A DNA stretch of 64,000 nucleotides from Scytalidium lignicola (Eukaryota; Ascomycota; Leotiomycetes): positions 1 to 64,000 of the forward strand of contig NCSJ02000071.1 of NCBI GenBank assembly GCA_002812745.2, read 5' to 3'. Position numbers and translations under genes: made by a program. The notes under the pieces are model-generated. The model was given only the letters and a program-made list of their open reading frames with translations. It was not told the DNA's origin and did no database searches. Below, one piece after another: positions 45,573-55,244 of this stretch (the first letter of the stretch is position 1; the number at the start of each line of letters is the position of its first letter).

Positions 45573-48500
45573 ATGTTTCAGACTTTCAGTGGCAGCTCCC
45601 GTCGCCCACGGCAGGTGAACCTCTCAGGACAGAATCTCAACCCGTTTGCTGCATCTTCATGGACCCCAACGGCTTCTGGTACACAAAAGACCCTTGCAAA
45701 TGCTCATCAAGAGAGGCAGCAGCGGCAGCAGGAGCGAGAACGGTTAGATGCATCGAAACGGATTCAGAAAGTATGGAGAGGTCATAAAACAAGAAGGGAC
45801 TTGGCAGATGAGCGACGTCGATTATGGGATGACAATGTTATTCAGAGCAGCCCAGATTCTGAACCTCTGACAACTTTAGTTGAGGGTCTGCCACTTTTGG
45901 TTGCCTTCTTTAACCCTCGAAACAATGACGATCGCCAGAGGTTGTTGGATCTGAGCCAAAGAATATCAGCATTAGGATATCAACAGTTTTTTTCAAATAC
46001 AAATGTCCAGTCCAAGCTTTTACCCCTCTCAAGGTGCATTCTCCAGGCACTTCAGATGTAAGTAATCTCTACCCTTTAATTATGAGGTGTCATTTACAAC
46101 CCCCTATAATATTCATGCTAACTTATATGCAGCTTTGAGACAGACTCATTAGCATCCTTCCTCCGCCTGCTTGTCCAAATTATTGACGCTCGTCGAGATA
46201 TCTTTCCACAAATTTCAGATCAGTATTATGATCTTCTATCTTCGCTCTTCACCAATCAAAGTCACCTCAATATAGACAAATCCCTTTTACTGCAGGCTGT
46301 TGTTTGTCCATTAATTCATTATACTGGGCTCGATAATAATGGTACGTACGCTATTTTGGTCATTTATTGTAATCCCTCCGATTAGCAGCTGACTCATTCC
46401 AGATAGTCTGTCTTTCATTGCGTATACTGCATTTGCATTACACTTCCTAGTCACACCAAATCTCAGTGACTTTTTTGGAGGCTTGAATCACTTGGCACGC
46501 TACGTTGATGTTACCCTCCTTTCATCTGCTCTAGTTAGACTGTTTGCGTCTAACTCGGTCGAGCAAACCACTGCTCTTAGCAGACTCTGGCTGCTTGCCC
46601 AGTTTATCTGCATCCATCGTCTTCAACGTGGAAACGACCAAGAACCACAGTTCTTAAGAGCGCTATCATCTGCGTTGTCTAGGTGTTCTGAAGATATCAT
46701 TGGCCACTTAGATTCTGGAGAACCCGAAACTATAACTGATTCTCAAGGTGATGATTCTGGAAACGATGCACTTCCTACATTACCTTCCTTTATAAAGGAC
46801 GAAATATCCTCCCTGGTAAACCAAGAGAGCATTACTGGTTTATTGGCTAAATTCAACATGTATGTCATCCGTTTTCCTGAAAACTTGAAAAAATAATATG
46901 GCTAACGAGAATTCATAGTGATTATAGTAAGGCCTCTACGATCGAAGCGGAAGATGCTAGCCTTCTTGCGAGCTATGCTCTCACTCTCTTACGTATATTC
47001 CCTCGCCGAGGCGATGAGATTCGAATGTGGCTCTATCTCGGCTCTATGACTACACCTTCAGGAAACCGGATCCCTGCACTCAAATTCTTTTGGCAGGCCA
47101 TGAATATAACAAATACTTTCTCTGCAATTATCAATGACTCGAAGGCAGCATTAAGCATGCTGAGACCCCGAAATGGCTATCAGAGTGAGAACGAGAATTC
47201 GATTAAAATCATTAAGGATCGGGAATGGCGAACAGTACTTCTGTTTCTCGAACTATATACCTTTGTTTTGAGGTTTACCGACGACGAAGAGTTCCTAAGT
47301 GGCGGACTTCCAAATATAGTTGAACCGAGTACACCAGTATCCCGGATTCGAGAGAGCGCTCTACCTTTAGCAGATGTTAAACGGTTGACACTTTTCCTCA
47401 AAAGTCTAGCCTTCACAATGTATTTCAATGCTAATGAATTTCTTCAAAGGGAGAGAAAGACAGCAGAAGGCGGTATTGGGAGCTACTTTGGAACAACCCC
47501 CACGACAGGATTCTCACAACAGTCGATGATAACAAGATATCATGACAACGATGAGGACGGTACTGAAAAGCACGATGTACCTTTTGCCGGGATTGCAGGC
47601 ATGTCCNTTTTTTTACGTTAGGAATATTGTGACAGGTGTGATGCGGATGCTATATGAGCGTGACTCTCGACGCCGATTTTTGCCCAAGGATCACTGGCTC
47701 ATGACATCACGCTTTGATATGGAAGGTTTTATTCCTGCTGTCGTGATGGAAGAAGAAAGACGGCATCAGGGAAGAGAGGAAGACGATGAAGATATGGACA
47801 ATGAGGATGAGGCCACAATGTCCAGAAATACGCTCACTGGCATGTCACGGCCGAGACGTGCTCTTCAGATTGAGAGCATGAGGAGGCAACAGCAAAAGGT
47901 AGCACGCAGAAAGGTCTTAGCTGCCGTGGGGCCAAGATTAGAAGTGCTACAGAACATGCCATATGTCATCCCGTTCGAGACCCGCGTACAGATCTTCCGA
48001 CAATTCGTCCTTCTTGATCAAACTCGAAGACGTGGTGGCAACGTCAACCCTGACGTTTGGCGAATGGCAATAGTGCAGCAAGCTATGGCACTTGCGAACG
48101 ATAGAAATGCCGGCCGTGAAGTGTTAGGAAGACATCATGCTAAAATCAGACGAGATAGGGTTTTTGAAGATGCTTATGAAGAGTTTTATCAACTCGGGGA
48201 AGGTCTCAAGGAACCGATCCAGATTACATTTGTTGACCAGTTTGATACTGTAGAAGCTGGTATCGACGGCGGTGGAGTCACAAAGGAGTTTCTCACCACC
48301 GTTACCAATGAAGCTTTCCGCTCGTCAGATGGTCCTGGTCTCTTTGTAACAAATGATCAAAATCTACTGTATCCAAATCCGAGCGCTCTAGATGAACGGC
48401 GGATATTGCTGAGACAAGCTGGTCTGACTGAATCGTCCCCTGAGTGGAAAGAAACGATTTCAAATCTCTTAAGACAGTACGAATTTCTTGGACGAGTCGT

Positions 48501-49321
48501 CGGGAAGTGCCTCTATGAAGGCATTCTCGTTGATATTGCCTTCGCCGGCTTTTTCCTTTTGAAGTGGGCTGCCTCTGGTCAAGATTCAGGCTACCGCGCC
48601 AATATTAATGACCTACGTGATCTTGACGAAAGCTTATATCAAGGTCTTTTTGAAACTCAAAAATTATCCTGGAAATGTGGAAGACTTCGGCCTCGATTTT
48701 ACTATTACGGACACAGTTACTCTTCCTAACGCCCCTACTCAGACTACAACAAGAGAACTTATGCCAAACGGACCTAACATTCCTGTAACGAACGAAAATC
48801 GTCCTCTGTACGTCTCTTACGTCGCCAGGCACCGGCTCCAAGTTCAACCATATCAACAAACTCAAGCATTCCTTCGTGGGTTGGGTCAAATGATCAATCC
48901 GTCCTGGCTTTCAATGTTTAACCAGTCTGAGTTACAGACACTTCTTAGTGGAGAATCTTCCGAAATTGATGTGGAGGACTTGAGAAGGAACACCCTATAC
49001 GGTGGAGTTTACCAGATCGGCGATGATGGCCTGGAGCATCCTACTATCCAGCTTTTCTGGAAAGTACTAAGGGAGCTCGACGATACTGAACGTCGAAAAG
49101 TACTAAAATACGTGACATCTACTCCCAGATCGCCACTCCTCGGCTTCTCACAGCTTAACCCGAGATTCAGCATTCGGGATGCGGGAAGTGATGAGAATCG
49201 GCTTCCAAGCACGAGTACCTGTGTGAATTTGCTAAAACTTCCACAATATAAATCTGAGACTGTACTGCGGGAGAAACTTGTGTATGCGATAAATTCCGGC
49301 GCGGGTTTTGATCTTAGTTAA
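45573..49321 (+). CDS. HUL5: HECT E3 ubiquitin ligase, Hul5/UBE3C type
   Basis: A ubiquitin ligase that in yeast associates with the proteasome and extends chains on stalled or misfolded substrates. Exons are 45573-46057, 46133-46341, 46403-46859 and 46919-49321. With two one-base corrections the product is 1,183 residues. The N-terminus FSGSSRRPRQVNLSGQ and an IQ motif (SKRIQKVWRGHKTRRD, about 60-78) are family hallmarks. The middle is helical. The HECT domain covers about the last 350 residues (IQITFVDQFDTVEAGIDGGG, QYEFLGRVVGKCLYEGILVD) with the catalytic Cys in TCVNLLKLP (residue ~1151) and a C-terminal INSGAGFDLS. The frame is broken at 47607 (N beside T7) and at the T5 run 48647-48651. 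Dropping one base at each restores continuous homology, so both look like homopolymer errors rather than decay. Confidence 0.93.
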
Positions 49322-49444
49322 CCATAGAAAAAGCATAGCAGGTAAATAAATGACGGCGTTTAGGAGGCAGCATTATTTGCTTGGCAATAACAGGATTGGC
49401 TGGAGGAGTTGCAGACAATCAGGTTCATAGAATTGCAACAGATT

Positions 49445-49933
49445 TCAAACTGATAGTATATTTGTGAGAAACAGTGTCCCTTGAATGGGCGTGTCATAGT
49501 ATGCCTCCGTCTCTAGGAATCCGACCTTTTCATACAAAGCTATCGCGCCGACCATACTAGGAAGTGTATTAAGTCTCATCTCTCTATATCCCGTTTCTGA
49601 TAGCAAAATCAATGGCCTGATCAACTAGCGCTCTACCCATTCCTGATCCCCTTGACGCCGGCAAGCAGTACAGTCGCTTCATCTCACATATCCCCTGATA
49701 CTCTCGAGCTGAAGGTGACTTCGCAGGCCAACACACCCAATTGCAGCTCCTTGAGCATCCCGAGCTAAAAGAAGTACTCCACCCGCTGATGATGAGTATC
49801 GACCTGGCATAGAACTCAATTCTTCTGCAAAGTTTTGGAATGTGAGGTCAATTCCCAGTGAAGCTGAATACGCTGTAAATAGCTCTTTGACGGCCAAAAG
49901 GTCGATTTCGGTTGAGACTGGTTGGATTTGATA
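49445..49933 (-). pseudogene. Decayed GNAT N-acetyltransferase
   Basis: Homology to a small GNAT acetyltransferase runs from an in-frame stop (49934-49936) to a stop at 49445-49447, but in three pieces. The first piece reads AVKELFTAYSASLGIDLTFQ and continues to GCVGLR. The second holds the acetyl-CoA loop region (MKRLYCLPASRGSGMGRALV). The third holds EMRLNTLPSMVGAIALYEKV and its continuation. One base appears missing near 49720-49724 and one extra near 49590-49593, so the two shifts compensate overall. No start codon or convincing upstream exon was found. Because neither shift is at a long homopolymer, true decay is more likely here than in the other broken genes, though error is possible. 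It lies 123 bp from the HUL5 stop, convergent with it. Confidence 0.7.
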
Positions 49934-50194
49934 TCAGAAAACTAGGAAAGCATCGTCTAAAGTTTATCATCTGTAATTCTAAAGACTGTGCAGGTGTGGT
50001 AACAAGAGCGTCTAGGGGTATTTCATCCAGAGTGTCAAGTCGGGTAGCAATAGATAATAACTATTGTTCAACTGCATGGTATTTCGTTAGAAATGCAATC
50101 AAAACAGAAAGTTATAACGGTATCTTAGCAATTACCAACTGGACAAATGATTCAGCGTCTCCAAATCTGATAGCATAAGTTGACAACGAGAGCA

Positions 50195-50627
50195 TTATTT
50201 ATATATCGATTGAGAACAACTTTTAAGACTGTGACTCTCTTGATCAGTTTTGAACTCCTTTGACTAATGAACTTCAAACTTACATCAGACTTTCCAGGTA
50301 TGATTGATTGTATTAGCTGTATTACTCCATCTGTCGGACCAAAAATGCATTCCACAGCGGTTCTCCCTATGATGAGTATTTTTATGACTAGCCAGGCCCA
50401 TGAATTGATTATCTCTATCCTATCTTTATGCCAGGCAACTTGTCTTTGCTGAAGAGTGTTAGTTAAGAATAATAAAATGATTTTAAACTTACATCATGTT
50501 CATAGGCTTCTGCTGTGTCAATCGGCGCTGCTTCTTCATCAGTTATGTGTCGCCGTGGTAGTCGTAATGGTAGTGGAATTGCTGTATCAGCATCTTGACG
50601 TGTACTACTTCTTAATCGTGGGACCAT
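50195..50627 (-). CDS. Small orphan protein with a hydrophobic segment, three exons
   Basis: I do not recognise this protein. Minus-strand exons are 50493-50627, 50284-50448 and 50195-50263. All three lie in phase 0 and both donors are GTAAGT, giving 122 residues. The first exon is Arg/Asp-rich and hydrophilic. The second carries a hydrophobic stretch (INSWAWLVIKILIIG, about residues 57-71), followed by a second moderately hydrophobic part (TDGVIQLIQSIIPG). The third is a short Ser/Lys-rich tail. It could be a small single-pass membrane protein, or the remnant of a larger gene. The clean splice signals and phases argue for a real transcript. Local base composition is AT-rich. It lies 261 bp from the GNAT relic on the same strand. 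Confidence 0.5.
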
Positions 50628-51558
50628 TATGATAGTGGTAGGGTGGAGAGGTAGTTGTAATGTTGAAAAGTGAAAGTGAAAGTGAAATCTAGTGTATTTA
50701 CAAAAGAGATATTCAGTCGTACCTTCCTGTTTACTTTCGCTCCATCCCCACCACAACAAAACACTCAGACAAGGAAGGAACCAGATCATATGGCATCTTA
50801 GACTAGAAGATTTACATAGCTCAAGTAAACCTGTGTTACATGGCTCAAGTAAACCTGTGATATAATGAAGCACATCCATTCTGAAGTCAATTAGATGTGA
50901 AGCAGTAAATCGACACTGTCGATTATGCATATGAACTGCAACATGAAAGAAAGAAAGGAAGGAAGGAAGGAAGGAAATGATTCGATATTTAAGGGTGCTT
51001 CAAGTATAGTTAGCTATGTAAGTTAGGTATCCATGTTCTATAGATATATTTTCGTCATTTCGACGTCCATGATCGCTTAAGCTTCTCAGGCCAGATTTAT
51101 ATACAGGGATATTGTCCACTTAAAACCCTTCATTCTCCTAAAACGGAGATAATTGTAAGGCAACGACGCTAAAAGTGGTTCAAAATGACTTATGGGGATA
51201 GAAGCAATCCAAGGCCCCACTAAGATAACCCGCCAACTATTATCCTTCTCAGGCGAAATACAAATCATGACAAAGCAGACTGCCATTCTCTATTTAATTG
51301 GCGCAAGAGAGTTATGAAGCTCTGGTAGAAAACCCACGCTGCATAAGTGATAAGCTACCAAGCATCCGAAGGAAAATCACGTCTTCTGCTCTAAGTATCG
51401 ACACACTTTGTCGCATATGCGGGCCCGAATATGGGCTTTTCCCGCCTCCTCGTAGTGAGGGACTTTAGAATAGCAATTAGTAAACTATTTAAACGTCATC
51501 CTCTATCAGGTTCTCCCTTTCTAAACTCTAGAAGACTCTATCTACAAATTATTAAATC
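50628..51558. other. Divergent intergenic region with a GGAA repeat
   Basis: 931 bp between the small orphan gene and the aldo/keto reductase. A GAAA/GGAA tandem tract lies at about 50945-50976. A 30-nt patch around 50815-50855 contains the imperfect direct repeat CTCAAGTAAACCTGTG. No gene is seen. Confidence 0.5.
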
Positions 51559-52629
51559 ATGGCCAAAATACCGATTGTCGAGCTTAGCAGTGGTGCTAAG
51601 ATGCCAGGTCTTGGCTTTGGCACCTTCTCGCACGAGAATGCTACCGGGGAGACACATCGTGCTGTTATGGCAGCCTTAGAAGCAGGATACAGGCATATTG
51701 ATACTGCTTGGTCGTAAGTACTCAAGAACTAGAAATTAGATCTTCTGCCTAAACATAATTTGCAGCTATTACAATGAACACGAGGTTGGATCTGCTGTAC
51801 ATGAGTTCCTCTCAAAACACCCCGAGGTAAAGCGATCGGATATTTTTATTACGACTAAAGTATGGGTACACCTTTACGAACCCGAGGATGTTGAGTGGTC
51901 TCTGAACGACTCTCTGAAAAACTTGGGCGAGGAGTATGTCGACTTACTCTTGCTACACTGGCCATTTGCGGCTGAGAGAACAGATGACTATAAAGTCAAA
52001 TTCACTCCTGACAACAAGGTACATATTCTAGTTTGATGTCGAATTCTGCCCGTTTATCTAGATTTGTGTTAAAGTATAGCTAGTATATCGTCAAAAAGGA
52101 ACTGACTGCAAACCTTGAGCCAACTTGGCGGGCTATGGAGAAGCTTTATGAGCAAGGCAAAGCAAAATCCATTGGTGTATCCAACTTTTCTATTAAACAA
52201 CTTGAGGCTGTAGCAAAATATGCCAAAATTCCGCCAGCAGTTAATCAAATCGAAATTCATCCATACCTACCCAATGATGAGTTGGTTCTCTACTGCCTAT
52301 CGCACAATATCGCTCCCGTCGCATATTCGCCATTAGGAACTGCGCCGAATCCACGCGAAAAGAGGGAGAGGGTTACGGACAACAAAGAATTAAATGAGAT
52401 TGCCCACAAGAATGGCATTACGCTAGCACAGCTGCTCATTGCTTGGGGGATAAGGAGAGGATATTCAGTCATACCAAAAAGCGCGAACGAAAAAAGAATC
52501 CGAAGTAACTTTGATCTTGTGGATTTAAGCGACTTAGCTTTTGAAGCTGTAAATAGTGTTGCTAAGGGGCGACATGACAGATTTGTTGCCCTTGTTGATT
52601 TCTTTGGTTATGATGTGTGGAATGAATAG
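51559..52629 (+). CDS. Aldo/keto reductase (NADPH-dependent)
   Basis: A cytosolic AKR-family reductase of aldehydes, ketones or polyol precursors. Exons are 51559-51713, 51766-52018 and 52084-52629 with introns of 52 and 65 nt, 317 residues, the normal family length. The catalytic tetrad is complete: Asp48 (HIDTAW), Tyr53 (SYYNEHEVG), Lys83 (TTKVW) and His116 (LLLHWP). Signature 2 (WRAMEKLYEQGKAKSIGVSN) and the cofactor segment (YSVIPKSANEKRIRSNFD) are present; the KSxxxxRI pattern fits NADPH. It resembles the Gcy1/Ypr1 and glycerol-dehydrogenase branch, but the exact substrate cannot be read off. It starts downstream of a 931-bp divergent region and is followed in the same direction by the archaemetzincin. 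Confidence 0.94.
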
Positions 52630-52942
52630 TTTCGATGTTTACTTAAAAGGACGCTCGCATAGACGGATATGAAATAGAAATGCATCGTTAGCCTTGAAGC
52701 ATCTGACCAACCTGACTTAAAACAAATCCGCTTAATTTAATAGTTCCTATAATAAATTGTACATTGGAGCCACAACTTAGAGTCATAAACAGCTATTAAT
52801 GTTAACATTGGGCACGTGTTTTCTCACTGTGGTTCAGCCTAGATCCACGTGATCTTAAAACAAGCTCATCGGGACAAAAACAATATGGGACATAGTTAAA
52901 ATACGGTCCCTGGAAGATTATTCTTGTCAACAACTTGAAATA
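52630..52942. other. Short intergenic region
   Basis: 313 bp between two plus-strand genes, AT-rich, carrying a CACGTGTTTTC element near 52814 and TCCACGTGATC at 52841-52851. Two CACGTG hexamers (E-box type) lie within about 30 bp of each other, upstream of the archaemetzincin start. Confidence 0.5.
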
Positions 52943-54289
52943 ATGTCAAGGACAGTCGGTTCTGAAGGAAAGTGCTATGATCACCGTTCTCTCCTCTTTA
53001 CCTCGACTTCTCATGCGAATGATGTGGGATACAAGAGACCCGACATAGGCAAACGAAGAGTTGCAGCATCTTTCAGTGCAAAATCTTCACCGGATGCAGT
53101 GTTAGATGATTTTTCTTTTCCAGCACCGCTTGTGCTACCGGGTGACGACCTCAGTATTGACCCGAAATACCCTCCCCAGAGTGCCCGATCATGGGATCGG
53201 GAGAAAGATCGCAATCCTGTGACTCAGGAAAGAAGAACTATATATGTAGCAGCGCCACCAACAGTGAGCCATGATGTCCAGTTTGTTCAGCGATGGACTA
53301 AGCCACGCCATATTTCTCCGAGAGAAGCTTCGATTGCAACGCCTAGTATTGGGGATATTATTGATTATTTGAAAGCTTTCTATTATGAGCTACCAGTCAA
53401 GCTTCTTCCATCAAAACTTCGATTTAACTGCTGGGATGAGAATGATCCCCAAGCAAATGCAAGCTACTTAAATAGTGGATATATTGGCCTCGAGACATCG
53501 TCAGAGTGCGTAGGGATACGTACTCGTGCTATGTCTAATGGAGATTTTGTTCAACAGCTCAATCTCAACGACCTCCTAGATGCTGCAATAGAAATACTGC
53601 CAGAAGATGCCTATACTCTGCTACTACTTGTACACCATGACCTGTACGAAGACGAAGAAGATGTATTCGTGTGTGGACGTGCATATGGTGGAAGCAGGAT
53701 TGCTGTCATCTCCACAGCTCGATATAATCCAGCATTAGATAAAAGGCAAAATGTTCCGCAGGAACATGCTTGGCCAGCATCTCACTGTCAGGAGTATGTG
53801 GACGAATGTTGTTCAAAATCTAGCTCAAAGGCCAATAAGAAGAAAACAGTTAGTACTCAGAGCTCCTTATACCCAGGAGCACCCACATCTGTCGAAGAAA
53901 CGTCGAACTCCCCATTACATGCAGCTGTCAACGCATATAAGACATTGCCATCGTTGAATTCTAATTCCAAGGCTGCGATGCTTTCGGGTTTATGGTTGTC
54001 CCGTTGTTGCCGTACAGCAAGTCACGAGTTGGGTCACTGCTTTGGTATAGACCATTGCGTGTACTATGCCTGTGTTATGCAGGGTTCTGCATCTATCGTT
54101 GAAGATGCCAGGCAGCCTCCATATCTCTGTCCTGTCGATCTGGCAAAGTTGCTGAGAAGCACTGGAGCAAGTTCTGTCCAGCGATATCAGGATTTGATGT
54201 GCTTTTGTGATAAGCATAAAGATACCCCTATGTTTGCTGCTTTTGGAGCTTGGATTCGTGCTAGACTTACCACTCTATCCCATGATTAA
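52943..54289 (+). CDS. Archaemetzincin-type zinc metalloprotease
   Basis: A single exon of 448 residues. The signature HELGHCFGIDHCVYYACVMQ followed by G at residues 361-381 is the extended archaemetzincin motif (HExxHxxGxxHCxxxxCxMxG): three His ligate the catalytic zinc, Glu is the general base, and the Cys residues, with later CPVDL and CFC cysteines, form the structural zinc site. The domain begins around residue 145 (IGDIIDYLKAFYYELPVKLL). The first ~140 residues are variable, with a KRPDIGKRR patch. Between about 275 and 330 is a Ser/Lys-rich, fungus-like insertion. There is no signal peptide, so it is probably cytosolic or nuclear. Human AMZ1/2 are aminopeptidase-like; the fungal substrate is unknown. 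It ends 321 bp from the convergent mL41 gene. Confidence 0.93.
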   Translation: MSRTVGSEGKCYDHRSLLFTSTSHANDVGYKRPDIGKRRVAASFSAKSSPDAVLDDFSFPAPLVLPGDDLSIDPKYPPQSARSWDREKDRNPVTQERRTIYVAAPPTVSHDVQFVQRWTKPRHISPREASIATPSIGDIIDYLKAFYYELPVKLLPSKLRFNCWDENDPQANASYLNSGYIGLETSSECVGIRTRAMSNGDFVQQLNLNDLLDAAIEILPEDAYTLLLLVHHDLYEDEEDVFVCGRAYGGSRIAVISTARYNPALDKRQNVPQEHAWPASHCQEYVDECCSKSSSKANKKKTVSTQSSLYPGAPTSVEETSNSPLHAAVNAYKTLPSLNSNSKAAMLSGLWLSRCCRTASHELGHCFGIDHCVYYACVMQGSASIVEDARQPPYLCPVDLAKLLRSTGASSVQRYQDLMCFCDKHKDTPMFAAFGAWIRARLTTLSHD

Positions 54290-54610
54290 AGATGAGAGCT
54301 TAGTCGAGATTAGAGAGCAAAAATACCCACAAGACATGACAAACTCAAAATTCGGGAAATGTTAATCTTTAGAGTCAACCATGAGAAAATATATGTAGTG
54401 AACAAACCCCAATCATTTAGCCTGTGATGCACAAGTGTATTTAGTATCTTGTAACTGCAAATGCTCTACAAGAGCGGAAATTGGATATCTCCGCCAGCGA
54501 TCAGTGCGCCTCTATCCCTCGTCATGAATCCCATTTATATTATACAAAATCCCGGTGCTATACAGTATATGTCGGAACAGATTTTGATATCACAACCCCG
54601 TAAAAACACC
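54290..54610. other. Short intergenic region, convergent 3' flanks
   Basis: 321 bp between the stops of the archaemetzincin and mL41 genes. AT-rich, nothing recognisable. Confidence 0.5.
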
Positions 54611-54975
54611 TCAGTCTTCTCCATTTTCTGCTTTCCATTTTGCTAGGTATGCCTCTCCGCTGAGCGCGCCTTTGGGGTCTCTTTCAAATCGTCCTTTGAT
54701 AGGTTTCATCTTTCGGGTAACGAATGGTGTGAGCTATGTAAATTTAGCTGCATCCCTAAAAATGGAATAAAACGAGCAAAACATACTTTGAAATCTTTTA
54801 GGTTTGCTGGTACAACGTAGGTCCTGACTTTAGCCCAATCTATCACATAGCCTCCATGTTTTGTATGATCACCCATCGAGCCAGATCCTGTGCCTTTGTA
54901 GAATCCCTTGTTTGTTTGCTTCGTGGTCAACGCAAGCCGTCGTATGCGACGGAAAAGAGCTTGTGTTGGCTTCAT
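54611..54975 (-). CDS. MRPL27: Mitochondrial ribosomal protein mL41 (yeast Mrpl27 family)
   Basis: A protein of the mitochondrial large ribosomal subunit. Exons on the minus strand are 54787-54975 and 54611-54733, with a 53-nt intron (GTATGT...TAG), 103 residues. The N-terminus [19 protein letters not shown] is basic and presequence-like. The core [32 protein letters not shown] and the second-exon LTPFVTRKM are the mL41 hallmarks. It ends in a Lys/Glu-rich tail. The unspliced frame would give a false C-terminus, and the phases support the intron. It is head-to-head with UTP14, 269 bp apart. Confidence 0.95.
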
Positions 54976-55244
54976 ATCGATGACTATGCAAAACGACCAA
55001 TTGTTATATTATAAGGCCGTCCACTTTGGCGGAGATTAAAGTCAATTGAGACAGTATGGCGGTAGATTCAACACAAGTTGATCTTCGCAATGCTGCGTTG
55101 ATGGGTCGAGGAGGTCGAGTCGTGCAGGGATCAGAAAAGAGAACGCTAGCGGCCGCACCGCCACAAAGTTCCTACCCCGAAATTTTGATAAAGATTATCA
55201 TGGCGATTCTGCCACCACAAAGGCTCAATTAACTTCCGCAAATT
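54976..55244. promoter_or_regulatory. Bidirectional promoter between mL41 and UTP14
   Basis: 269 bp between two divergent starts of ribosome-related genes. A GAAATTTT element at 55179-55186 resembles the core of the ribosomal-RNA-processing element known from yeast promoters; it is short and could be chance. Confidence 0.5.
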
